This document shows positions 33,842 to 40,519 of a DNA stretch of 64,000 bases, in pieces. The position numbers were made by a program, and so were the translations under genes. Where the stretch lies: contig NC_014664.1 in assembly GCF_000166055.1 (NCBI RefSeq), positions 1,608,501 through 1,672,500 on the forward strand. Reading direction: 5' to 3'. How positions within the stretch are numbered: position 1 is the stretch's first letter; each line of letters begins with the position of its first letter. The notes below the pieces were generated by a model. The model was given only the letters and a program-made list of their open reading frames with translations. It had not been told where the DNA came from and did no database searches. The DNA comes from Rhodomicrobium vannielii ATCC 17100 (GTDB taxonomy: Bacteria > Pseudomonadota > Alphaproteobacteria > Rhizobiales > Rhodomicrobiaceae).

Positions 33842-34347
33842 TCAAAATCTGCATTTCGCTCCGGTTTAGTGGAGCTTTTGGATTTGACATTTGAGCGAGA
33901 GCTAGCTGCAACCGGGACTCAAATCTCAAATTCGCTCCACTAGGATACACACATTTGCGGGCAGAGAGCGACCGGTTTTGCACGGTATCGCATCGTGCCG
34001 GCCGGCAGGGCCTTCTCGCGATTAGCCTGACGGCGGATTGTCCGCACGCTGGCGCGTACGGCAGCGTCTTGCGGCGATCATCGGCGCCTCACCGGTAGGA
34101 TCGGGTTGCGACACCAACGCAACCGGGGAACTGCCGCTGACCGACGACATCATGAGCTTCCACACGCTGCCTGAGAAGACGCCCGACGCCGACATCCTGC
34201 GCGAGATGATCAGTTTTACCGCCGAGCGGCTGATGGAGATGGAGGTCTCTGGCCTTACCGGCACCGCGGTTGATCATCGCGACGCGCCTTTGGTGCACGA
34301 CCGTTATGAGTCCACGGGCTAAGTATATTTATCTCGTCGCGTCGACT
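33842..34347. other. Relic-rich gap after IS66 copy 2
   Basis: No intact gene. Apart from the target duplication, 33860-33945 contains short inverted segments (AGTGGAGC near 33870 and GCTCCACT near 33936), which suggest the edge of a lost small element. The IS256 remnant at 34152-34322 fills the right part. Confidence 0.5.
34152..34322 (+). pseudogene. IS256-family transposase N-terminal relic
   Basis: A 56-residue frame reads PDADILREMISFTAERLMEM then EVSGLTGTAVDHRD, which corresponds to the N-terminal region of IS256/mutator-type transposases (usually ADVLREMIGF-AERLMELEV). It ends in TAA after an unrelated tail, so about 85 percent of the transposase is absent. Confidence 0.75.
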
Positions 34348-34560
34348 TTACTCTATTACCGTGCGCTTCGGCTTTACCTTCAGACTCCAGAATTTTCCAA
34401 TTACAAAGCCAGCAATCATGAGCGCGGCACCGAAGGCTGTCTCATATAGCTTCATTCCTTGGAGATCTGACAGCATATTTTCGGAGCCAAGACCCGCAGC
34501 CAAGAAGGGAAGGCCCGTCAACATGAGAAAAAGTCCGATGATTGTTCCAAATAACCCCAT
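34348..34560 (-). CDS. Small two-helix membrane protein
   Basis: The 70-residue product (MGLFGTIIGLFLMLTGLPFL...) has two hydrophobic segments, residues about 4-24 and 42-58, separated by a short loop with SDLQGMK, and ends in a basic tail KVKPKRTVIE. It is likely an inner-membrane protein. No family is recognised. It lies downstream of the puc cluster in the same direction but 450 bp away, so a photosynthetic role is uncertain. Confidence 0.6.
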   Translation of the reverse strand: MGLFGTIIGLFLMLTGLPFLAAGLGSENMLSDLQGMKLYETAFGAALMIAGFVIGKFWSLKVKPKRTVIE

Positions 34561-35018
34561 AGTAGTAAGCCTTTCATATTAGAGGTTAGCGCCCGTGACT
34601 GTGTTCGTCTATATGAACTGTTTTAATGCACATTGTTCAATTATTTATTTTGTCGCATCATAATAATTACGAGTGTATATATTATACTTAATCAGAAGGT
34701 CACACAATGTGCGCCGTCCTTGAGGCCAAAAAAAGAACTGCGCACAGACGTGGCTGATCGTCTGTGCGCAGGTAAATGCCCGTTAGGAGCCCGGGCTTGG
34801 AGTACGTATATGGCTGAACTACGTACTTCAATTCGGCACCAGGATGTTTCCTGGTGCAAAGGAAGATACTGCTTGACTTGGGACGAGACGGACGACGACA
34901 GCGCGGCAGCAACCTTCAGAATCCGCCGCGCAGGTCTTTTTGACCCATATCGAGTGGTCCAAACTCCCGCACGCACAATCACCGCAGTCGAGCAACGCAA
35001 CCCGTTAGAACTATCTCT
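34561..35018. other. Hairpin-rich non-coding stretch downstream of puc
   Basis: A 130-codon rightward frame exists here (34633-35025) but has no plausible product, and its composition is explained by inverted repeats. The stretch 34600-34690 is very AT-rich. The interesting content is the row of hairpins at 34738-34931. Confidence 0.6.
34738..34931. ncRNA. Row of four hairpins, possible structured RNA
   Basis: Four perfect inverted repeats occur in under 200 bp: CTGCGCACAGACG/CGTCTGTGCGCAG (34738-34750, 34759-34771), AGTACGTA/TACGTACT (34801-34808, 34820-34827), GCACCAGGA/TCCTGGTGC with a TGTT loop (34836-34844, 34849-34857) and GCGCGGC/GCCGCGC (34901-34907, 34925-34931). The last is followed on the plus strand by a T5 run at 34937. 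This density is unlikely by chance and suggests a small RNA or a stable 3' end of the puc transcript. The strand cannot be fixed from the palindromes alone. Confidence 0.5.
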
Positions 35019-35171
35019 TCAGTGAAGCCAGGGCGTAAAAGCGTAAGCGAGAAAGTGCGCAAATAGAGCGATCGCACCAAAGGTCCGCGTGCCGTTTAGA
35101 ACGTAGCTGTGCAACTCCTCGGCTTCCGCAAGCGTAAGGCCACTTGGGTAGACTTTCACCGGATCTGCCAT
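35019..35171 (-). CDS. pucB: LH2 antenna beta chain, solitary third copy
   Basis: The 50-residue polypeptide (start ATG 35171, [20 protein letters not shown]) has the LH2 beta layout: a polar N-terminus, His in ELHSYVLNG for a B800-type site, and a transmembrane helix with the B850-ligating His in [14 protein letters not shown]. It lies 547 bp downstream of the second pucBA pair and has no pucA after it, so it would need alpha chains from the other operon. The coding sequence has diverged more than the other two beta genes. A 39-nt hairpin precedes it. Confidence 0.92.
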   Translation of the reverse strand: MADPVKVYPSGLTLAEAEELHSYVLNGTRTFGAIALFAHFLAYAFTPWLH

Positions 35172-35718
35172 AATCTTAATTCCTCGAAGATTGATCAAGC
35201 ATCGTGTTGGAACCGCATCCTTATTCTTACGTTCCAACACGCTGCATAAGGAAGTTCAGAGCGCGATCAACACTACGCAGTGCTGTCATGCTCAGAGCTT
35301 AAGTCATTCTTATCGGCTGTACAAGAATGAAAAACACCAACTCTTGTCAGTATTATCCACATACACGCAGTGAATTGCGTAATATAAAGCCAGTCATAAT
35401 TGAAAATATATATATCTAAATCAGCGTAGGCTTGCACCGCTTCTGCTAATACGCATTACGGCGCTGGAGTGTCTGTTACGGCTCCAATAGATGCGCGGAG
35501 GCACTCTTCCCAAGCCAGTAGAACGCTTGATATTGCAAGTCGTGCAGACGAAGCGTAAGGCGAAACGTCAGAGGGGACACATATCAGAAAGCAAGTCGCC
35601 CCGATGTCGCCCCGCCAGCCCAGAGCGCGTATCCCGCGCACAGGCCGCGTTGAGGCGGCTGCACGCGGGAAGGCTCGGCCTTGAAGCTATCTCCAAGGCG
35701 CGAACTTCAGGCCTGCGC
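35172..35718. other. Gap between second pucA and the solitary pucB
   Basis: No gene is supported in these 547 bp. The right part (35460-35700) is GC-rich and the left (35330-35440) very AT-rich. A pucA that might once have linked these genes is not recognisable. The leftmost part holds the hairpin at 35203-35241. Confidence 0.5.
35203..35241 (-). promoter_or_regulatory. 11-bp-arm hairpin before the solitary pucB
   Basis: CGTGTTGGAAC (35203-35213) and GTTCCAACACG (35231-35241) are perfectly complementary, with a 17-nt loop. The hairpin ends 32 nt before the start codon. It probably stabilises the 5' end of the pucB message or affects its translation. Confidence 0.55.
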
Positions 35719-35922
35719 TTACGAGTGGCTCGGCAGAACGTAGCTGATCGAAGCAGCCTTCAGCTTTTCGCCGCCGAAGTACTTCTTGAGCAACGTGGTG
35801 TGGCCCAGAACTCCCAAGTGCACCACCAGCGCGATGATGGCGACGGCGCCCAGGAAATGCGGGATTCCGAGCGAGGGGCGTACGTAAAGCCAGATGGCGG
35901 CTTGTCCATCGGTATCGGCCAT
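35719..35922 (-). CDS. pucA: LH2 antenna alpha chain, second pair
   Basis: The 67-residue polypeptide begins MADTDGQAAIWLYVRPSLGI. It has the alpha-chain plan: a short N-terminal cytoplasmic part with IWLYV, then a single transmembrane helix containing the B850-binding His in ALVVHLGVLGHTTLLKKYF, then a polar C-terminus. It follows its pucB partner by 22 bp. Its C-terminal tail (LKAASISYVLPSHS) differs from the other alpha chain, so the two LH2 forms may have different spectra. Confidence 0.93.
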   Translation of the reverse strand: MADTDGQAAIWLYVRPSLGIPHFLGAVAIIALVVHLGVLGHTTLLKKYFGGEKLKAASISYVLPSHS

Positions 35923-35944
35923 GTGTCTTCTCCTTCTTACAGGT

Positions 35945-36097
35945 TTAGTGGAGCCAAGGTGTGTAGACATAGGCAAGAACGTGAGCGATGACAGCGATAG
36001 CGCCGAAGACGCGCGTGCCGTTGATCACGTAGCCGTGCAGTTCCTCAGCTTCAGCCAAGGTCAAACCGGTCGGGTAAACTTTTTTTGGATCTGCCAT
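35945..36097 (-). CDS. pucB: LH2 antenna beta chain, second pair
   Basis: The 50-residue beta chain ([20 protein letters not shown], start ATG 36097) keeps both bacteriochlorophyll-ligating His residues, in ELHGYVING and in [15 protein letters not shown]. It is nearly identical to the first beta chain, with changes such as Tyr for Phe near the C-terminus. It is followed after 22 bp by its pucA. Two hairpins (36116-36136 and 36160-36179) lie between it and the upstream pucA. Confidence 0.94.
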   Translation of the reverse strand: MADPKKVYPTGLTLAEAEELHGYVINGTRVFGAIAVIAHVLAYVYTPWLH

Positions 36098-36115
36098 GAT
36101 GGTACCTCCAAAGTA

Positions 36116-36136
36116 TTCGTGCTGAACCTGCACGAA
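36116..36136 (-). promoter_or_regulatory. Conserved hairpin before second pucB
   Basis: TTCGTGC (36116-36122) and GCACGAA (36130-36136) pair around the loop TGAACCT. The same CGTGC-loop-GCACG element precedes the first pucB at 36608-36624 with one loop difference. It ends 18 nt before the start codon. Confidence 0.6.
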
Positions 36137-36159
36137 GGTGTGCCACTGAAATCGCTGAA

Positions 36160-36179
36160 GAAGATGGAACACCATCTTC
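36160..36179 (-). promoter_or_regulatory. Intergenic hairpin between first pucA and second pucB
   Basis: GAAGATGG (36160-36167) and CCATCTTC (36172-36179) form a perfect 8-bp stem with a four-base loop. It lies 33 bp after the first pucA stop. It may act as a processing or partial termination point that sets the ratio of the two pairs. Confidence 0.55.
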
Positions 36180-36212
36180 TCCTACGGCGATATAACAATG
36201 TGCGACGAATTA

Positions 36213-36407
36213 CTAAGCGTGCGGAATGACGTGTTCGATCGCCACTTTCGCCTTGCCCTCGATGTAGTTCGGAAACCACTTCGTGTTTGCCAGCAGGACT
36301 GCATGCACGAGCACCGCTGTAAAAGCGACGCCGCCAAGAAGCCACAGCAACCCGACCTCAGGTTTCACAACGAGCCAGATCTTGGCTTGTCCATCAATAT
36401 CGGCCAT
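36213..36407 (-). CDS. pucA: LH2 antenna alpha chain, first pair
   Basis: The 64-residue alpha chain begins MADIDGQAKIWLVVKPEVGL and has one membrane helix with the ligating His in VLVHAVLLANTKWFPNYI. The C-terminus EGKAKVAIEHVIPHA is polar. It lies 24 bp after its pucB in the leftward puc operon. LH2 rings of alpha/beta pairs pass light energy to LH1 and the reaction centre in the intracytoplasmic membrane. Confidence 0.94.
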   Translation of the reverse strand: MADIDGQAKIWLVVKPEVGLLWLLGGVAFTAVLVHAVLLANTKWFPNYIEGKAKVAIEHVIPHA

Positions 36408-36431
36408 GTGTAGTTCTCCTTTGAGATTAGG

Positions 36432-36584
36432 TTAATGAAGCCAAGGCGTGAAGGCGTAGGCAAGCACATGCGCGAGAACCGCGATGGCGCCGAAAGTACG
36501 CGTGCCGTTGATCACGTAGCCGTGCAGTTCCTCGGCTTCCGCCAGGGTGAGACCGGTCGGATAGACCTTATTTGGGTCTGCCAT
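36432..36584 (-). CDS. pucB: LH2 antenna beta chain, first pair
   Basis: The 50-residue beta chain ([20 protein letters not shown], start ATG 36584) is the first gene of the puc operon. His residues in ELHGYVING and [15 protein letters not shown] ligate bacteriochlorophyll. A conserved hairpin lies 24 nt upstream. About 110-155 bp upstream are two palindromes resembling PpsR/CrtJ sites, fitting redox and light control of antenna genes. Confidence 0.95.
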   Translation of the reverse strand: MADPNKVYPTGLTLAEAEELHGYVINGTRTFGAIAVLAHVLAYAFTPWLH

Positions 36585-36607
36585 AGTTATCTCCAATAAA
36601 GATTGCT

Positions 36608-36624
36608 CGTGCTGAACCCGCACG
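36608..36624 (-). promoter_or_regulatory. Conserved hairpin before first pucB
   Basis: CGTGC (36608-36612) and GCACG (36620-36624) enclose TGAACCC. The 17-nt element is repeated, with one change, before the second pucB. Its position just ahead of the ribosome site suggests a shared translational or stability element. Confidence 0.6.
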
Positions 36625-36694
36625 TTGGGCTGCGCTAACGGCACGAAATAAGAGTGGTGCCTTAGCAGTGTCAGCATAGGCATACGATGAGATG

Positions 36695-36712
36695 TGTCAA
36701 TTCGAGTTGACG
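36695..36712. promoter_or_regulatory. PpsR/CrtJ-like palindrome upstream of puc
   Basis: TGTCAATTCGAGTTGACG fits the TGT-N12-ACA pattern of PpsR/CrtJ, with one mismatch at the last base, and is a near-perfect palindrome (TGTCAA/TTGACG). It lies 111 bp upstream of the first pucB. PpsR represses antenna and pigment genes under oxygen. Confidence 0.6.
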
Positions 36713-36721
36713 CATTAATAC

Positions 36722-36738
36722 TGTGTCACGGCGACACA
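36722..36738. promoter_or_regulatory. Second palindrome upstream of puc
   Basis: TGTGTCACGGCGACACA has perfect 6-bp arms TGTGTC/GACACA. It stands ten bases from the PpsR-like site, a spacing often seen for paired regulator sites. Confidence 0.5.
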
Positions 36739-37163
36739 ACCGTAGTTTATCCAACATCTATAGATTCGTAGTGCGTATTAATACATACGCGTGTAGTAGA
36801 ATTATACGCGGCGCGCGTACGTATTTATACTGACGGGCGGGGTGTAACCACTTACAGCGCTGATCGCGATTCATGCAGATTTGGGAGGCATTCTCGTTTA
36901 TGAAGGCGCGCGCCGCCCGGAGCGGCGGACGATAACGGCCAGCTCCAGCGCGGCGGCCTCGCCTTACGCAAAGCGTGCGGGGCTTTCGCCGGTCGTGCTG
37001 TGAATGCGCGCATCGGCAATCTCGCGAGACAGCGTGATGGGCCTCTAGCGCGTTCATGTCGCATGGCGGCAACTTGCCATGTCGCCTGAAGAACTTGCGT
37101 GGAGTACGCTCTAGGTTGTGTCTGCTCCAGGTCGGCTTTGCACTTGTGAATCAGGGTACCGCT

Positions 37164-37823
37164 ATGACCGAGCTTCGCCGCTTGCGCGTTTTTATCGCCG
37201 ACGATCATCCCGTAGTGCTCGCTGGCGTTCGTTCAGTACTTGATCGCGATCCAGATGTGGAAATCGTCGGCGAGGCGCGAGACGGAGAAACAACACTTCG
37301 AATGGCTATAGGGCTTAAGCCCGCCATGATGGTGCTCGATTTGTCCATGCCTGGGCTCAACGGCGTGGAGGTCACACGGCAGTTGCTAGCTCAGCTTCCG
37401 GATTGCAAGGTCGTTGTGTTGACCGTGCATGAAGATCGCGCGTACTTGCGCAAGCTGATCGAAGTTGGTGCCGCCGGTTACGTGCTAAAGCGCTCGGTTA
37501 CCGATGATCTGCTTCGAGCAATTCATGCTGTTGCTTCAGGCGGTATGTATCTCGATCCATCAATCGCCGCGCACGCTGTCGATCGGACACTTGATAGCCC
37601 TTCCGAGAACGCGACGGCAGGAGCCGATCTCAGCGAGCGCGAAGTGGAAGTGCTGCGCTTCGCCTCGGTGGGGCACAGCAATAAGGCGATCGCAAATATC
37701 CTGACCATCAGCGTCAGGAGCGTAGAGACTTACAAGGCGCGAGCAATGGATAAGCTCGGCTTGGACAACCGGGTCGGTTTGGTGGGATATGCGATCGAGA
37801 AAGGCTGGCTTGCCGCAAGCTGA
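37164..37823 (+). CDS. NarL/LuxR-type response regulator
   Basis: From ATG 37164 the 219-residue protein has a receiver domain (VFIADDHPVVLAG with the acidic pair, MMVLDLSMPGLNG with the phosphorylated Asp, VVVLTVHEDRAYLRKL, GYVLKRS with the Lys) and a C-terminal LuxR HTH (LSEREVEVLRFASVGHSNKA, then NILTISVRSVETYKARAMDK). An earlier in-frame ATG at 37056 has no support. It is encoded just before the bacteriophytochrome kinase and divergent from puc, so it is the likely partner of the HisKA_3 kinase and a candidate light-dependent activator of the antenna genes. Confidence 0.9.
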   Translation: MTELRRLRVFIADDHPVVLAGVRSVLDRDPDVEIVGEARDGETTLRMAIGLKPAMMVLDLSMPGLNGVEVTRQLLAQLPDCKVVVLTVHEDRAYLRKLIEVGAAGYVLKRSVTDDLLRAIHAVASGGMYLDPSIAAHAVDRTLDSPSENATAGADLSEREVEVLRFASVGHSNKAIANILTISVRSVETYKARAMDKLGLDNRVGLVGYAIEKGWLAAS

Positions 37824-38170
37824 TCAGCCTCGCGTTCCGCTTCATATCGAAGTCAAGGCACCTGTAAAACAGCTCGTGTGCGACGGCTGTTTGTGAGGTT
37901 TTCCGAAGATTTCGTTGATTATTTGGAGGAGTTTAGCGAGACATTTGTCACGATTCGCCGCCATATTTTTGGTGTCTTACCTTTTGCCGGGTCATAATCC
38001 TGACGGCTGGGAGATGAGATTAATGACCAGCGCTCCAAAAGACGATAATGTTGACGCAACGCAAGGATTGCGAGGGTAGCGAAACTTAGTCCCATGCCCG
38101 CAGGCGCTTGCAAAAGGTTTTCGCCGCCGCTCTTCCGAGACAGAACTTTATGCGTTCCAGACAAAAGGCA

Positions 38171-40519
38171 ATGAGTGGCGAGGGCGGCCTTGACACAAAC
38201 GGTGACTCAAGCGGCAACGCTCCCGCGTTTGGAGCCGATATATCGAACTGCGACCGCGAGCCGATCCATATACCGGGATCGATCCAGCCCCATGGCGCTT
38301 TGCTGGCTATCGACCCCGAGGATCTTCAGATCCTTCAGGCGGGCGGGGACACTGGTCGGATGCTCGGCGCCGAGCCTATCGAGTTGCTTGGCCAAAATCT
38401 GTCCGATTGTGTCGCCGGCGACCGCATATCGCGCCTGAGAACGTTGCTGCATACTGAAGGCTCGTTGATACGGCCAGTGCATGCCTTCGGTATTATCGGC
38501 AAGCACGATGAGATGACGATCGACACGTTTGTCTATCGCAGCGGCAGCCATGTCGTGCTGGAGTTGGAACCCATATTGGAGGAGAGCCCCGAGGACACCT
38601 TGGCGATGGTGCAGACCATGCTGGCGCGCGTCCAAGAGGCTGAAAGCACGCATGCCTTCTGTCAGGCTCTCGCCGTCGAGATGCACCGCGTGTCGGGCTT
38701 CGACCGCGTCATGGTCTATCGCTTTCTGCAGGACGACAGCGGATGCGTCGAAGCAGAGTCGCGGAGCGAAGGGATGGAGTCTTTTCTGGGGCTCCACTAT
38801 CCCGCCTCCGACATTCCCCGGCAGGCGCGCCAACTTTACCTGACGAACTGGCTGCGACTAATCCCCGATGCCCGCTACACGCCCGCGCCGATCCTGGCTA
38901 TGGACGACACCCGAAACGCTGAGCCGCTCGACCTGAGCCACAGCCGGATCCGCAGCGTCTCGCCGATGCATCTGGCGTATCTGGCGAATATGGGCGTGGT
39001 GGCATCGATGTCGCTCTCGATCGTACTGGGAGGGCGGCTTTGGGGGCTGATCGCATGTCATCATCGTGAGCCCCGCTTCATCTCTCATCGCCTGCGGATG
39101 GCCTGTGAGCTGTTTGCGCAAATGGCCTCTTCGAGGCTCGAAACCAAGGTCGGTGCCGAGGAGTTCGAGGCGCAGCTTCGAAGCAAGCGCATCCACGAAG
39201 ATCTCGTTACTCACATGAGCGGCGTGGCGGGAATGGCCGAAGGTCTTACCCGTTATCGGCCGAACCTGCTCGATTACATCCCCGCTGAAGGCGTTGGATT
39301 GTGGCTGGATGACCACTATACGAGACTTGGCTGCACGCCGCGCAAAAAGCAGGTGGCGGCGTTGGTCGCCTGGCTGAACGAAACGGTTACCGCAGGCGTC
39401 TTTCATACGGACAGGCTGCCACTGCTCTATCCGCCCGCCGCTGAGTTTGCCGACGTCGCCAGCGGCCTTATCGCGCTTTCGGTTTCGAAGATGCCGAGGG
39501 ATTACGTGCTCTGGTTCAGACCGGAAGCGCTGCGCACCGTTATCTGGGCCGGCGATCCCAACAAACCCGTCGAAACCGTCAACGGAGGTCAGCACATATC
39601 GCCGCGCAAGAGCTTTGCCGCCTGGAAGGAGTCGGTCCAGCTGCATTCTCATCCTTGGCGGAGCGTCGATGTGGAGGCCGCAAAGATCTTGCGCCTCTCG
39701 CTCATGGAGGTGATTCTGCGGCGCATCGATCAGCTTTCCCGCGAACGCGAGGAGGCTCGAAGCAAACAGGAAGCGCTGAGCGCTGAACTCGACCGCCGCC
39801 TCGAACAATGGCAGGCGGTTGCCGCCGAACTCAAGGAGGAGGCCCGGCAGCGCGCTCTGGTCGAGACTGAGCTGTCGCAGGTGCTCCGGTCCACGGTTGA
39901 AGAGCAGGAGGCCGAGCGGCGCAGGATTGCGCGTGAATTGCATGATAGCCTCGGACAGACGCTTACGCTTCTACAGCTTGGCCTTGACAATCTCGGGCAT
40001 ACTCTGCCCGAGAGCGATAGGATCAGCCGCCAGCTCAGCGCGCTGAAGGCGCTGGCCAATAGCTTCGGCTCGGAAGTAAACCGGCTCGCCTGGGAAATCC
40101 GGCCCACGGCGCTCGACGATCTCGGCTTGGAGACCGCCATTCGCCATCTGGTGGAGACCTGGGGCGAGCGTTTGAACATGCAATTCGATCTGCGCCTGCC
40201 GTCCATCGAAAGGCGGCTTGATCCCACGGTTGAGACAACACTCTACCGAGTAGTGCAGGAGGCCATTACCAACATTGCGAAGCATGCAGAGGCAACGCGG
40301 GTTGCCGTGCTTCTAGAGGCAAACGAGAAGGAGGTTCGCCTGATCATAGAAGACAACGGACGCGGCTTTTCGCCCGGCGAGCGCGATCAACACGGCGCGC
40401 CAGCGCGACGCCTCGGCCTGTTAGGCATCCGCGAACGTCTCTCTTTGGTTTCCGGCACCCTTGAGGTCGAGTCGTCTCCAGGGCACGGGTGCACGCTTTT
40501 CATCGTGGTGCCGCTATGA
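38171..40519 (+). CDS. bphP: Bacteriophytochrome histidine kinase
   Basis: From ATG 38171 (AAAAGG upstream; ATG 38108 is an alternative) the 782-residue protein has the PAS-GAF-PHY photosensory core. Cys27 in SNCDREPIHIPGSIQPHG is the biliverdin-binding residue, YPASDIPRQARQLY is the GAF signature and SPRKSFAAWKE the PHY tongue PRxSF motif. A coiled linker leads to a HisKA_3 module (RRRIARELHDSLGQTLTLLQ with the phospho-His) and a HATPase (QEAITNIAKHAEATR, EDNGRGFSP, LGLLGIRERL). It senses red/far-red light. The NarL regulator upstream is its likely partner, and a broken second regulator follows it. Confidence 0.95.
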   Translation: MSGEGGLDTNGDSSGNAPAFGADISNCDREPIHIPGSIQPHGALLAIDPEDLQILQAGGDTGRMLGAEPIELLGQNLSDCVAGDRISRLRTLLHTEGSLIRPVHAFGIIGKHDEMTIDTFVYRSGSHVVLELEPILEESPEDTLAMVQTMLARVQEAESTHAFCQALAVEMHRVSGFDRVMVYRFLQDDSGCVEAESRSEGMESFLGLHYPASDIPRQARQLYLTNWLRLIPDARYTPAPILAMDDTRNAEPLDLSHSRIRSVSPMHLAYLANMGVVASMSLSIVLGGRLWGLIACHHREPRFISHRLRMACELFAQMASSRLETKVGAEEFEAQLRSKRIHEDLVTHMSGVAGMAEGLTRYRPNLLDYIPAEGVGLWLDDHYTRLGCTPRKKQVAALVAWLNETVTAGVFHTDRLPLLYPPAAEFADVASGLIALSVSKMPRDYVLWFRPEALRTVIWAGDPNKPVETVNGGQHISPRKSFAAWKESVQLHSHPWRSVDVEAAKILRLSLMEVILRRIDQLSREREEARSKQEALSAELDRRLEQWQAVAAELKEEARQRALVETELSQVLRSTVEEQEAERRRIARELHDSLGQTLTLLQLGLDNLGHTLPESDRISRQLSALKALANSFGSEVNRLAWEIRPTALDDLGLETAIRHLVETWGERLNMQFDLRLPSIERRLDPTVETTLYRVVQEAITNIAKHAEATRVAVLLEANEKEVRLIIEDNGRGFSPGERDQHGAPARRLGLLGIRERLSLVSGTLEVESSPGHGCTLFIVVPL

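Larger units (their letters stand above)
36585..37163. other. Divergent control region between puc and the response regulator
   Basis: This 579-bp region has no gene. It contains the puc 5' leader hairpin, two PpsR-like palindromes (36695, 36722) and an AT-rich segment at 36740-36830. The part 36880-37160 is GC-rich and probably holds the rightward promoter of the response regulator. Confidence 0.6.

Noticed and set aside
1..34322. An integrase or attachment site for the prophage
   Set aside because: No tyrosine or serine integrase gene was found. The only candidate att trace is the weak tRNA-like remnant at 31178.
34633..35025. 130-codon rightward frame downstream of puc
   Set aside because: No plausible product; it spans the row of inverted repeats and an AT-rich segment.
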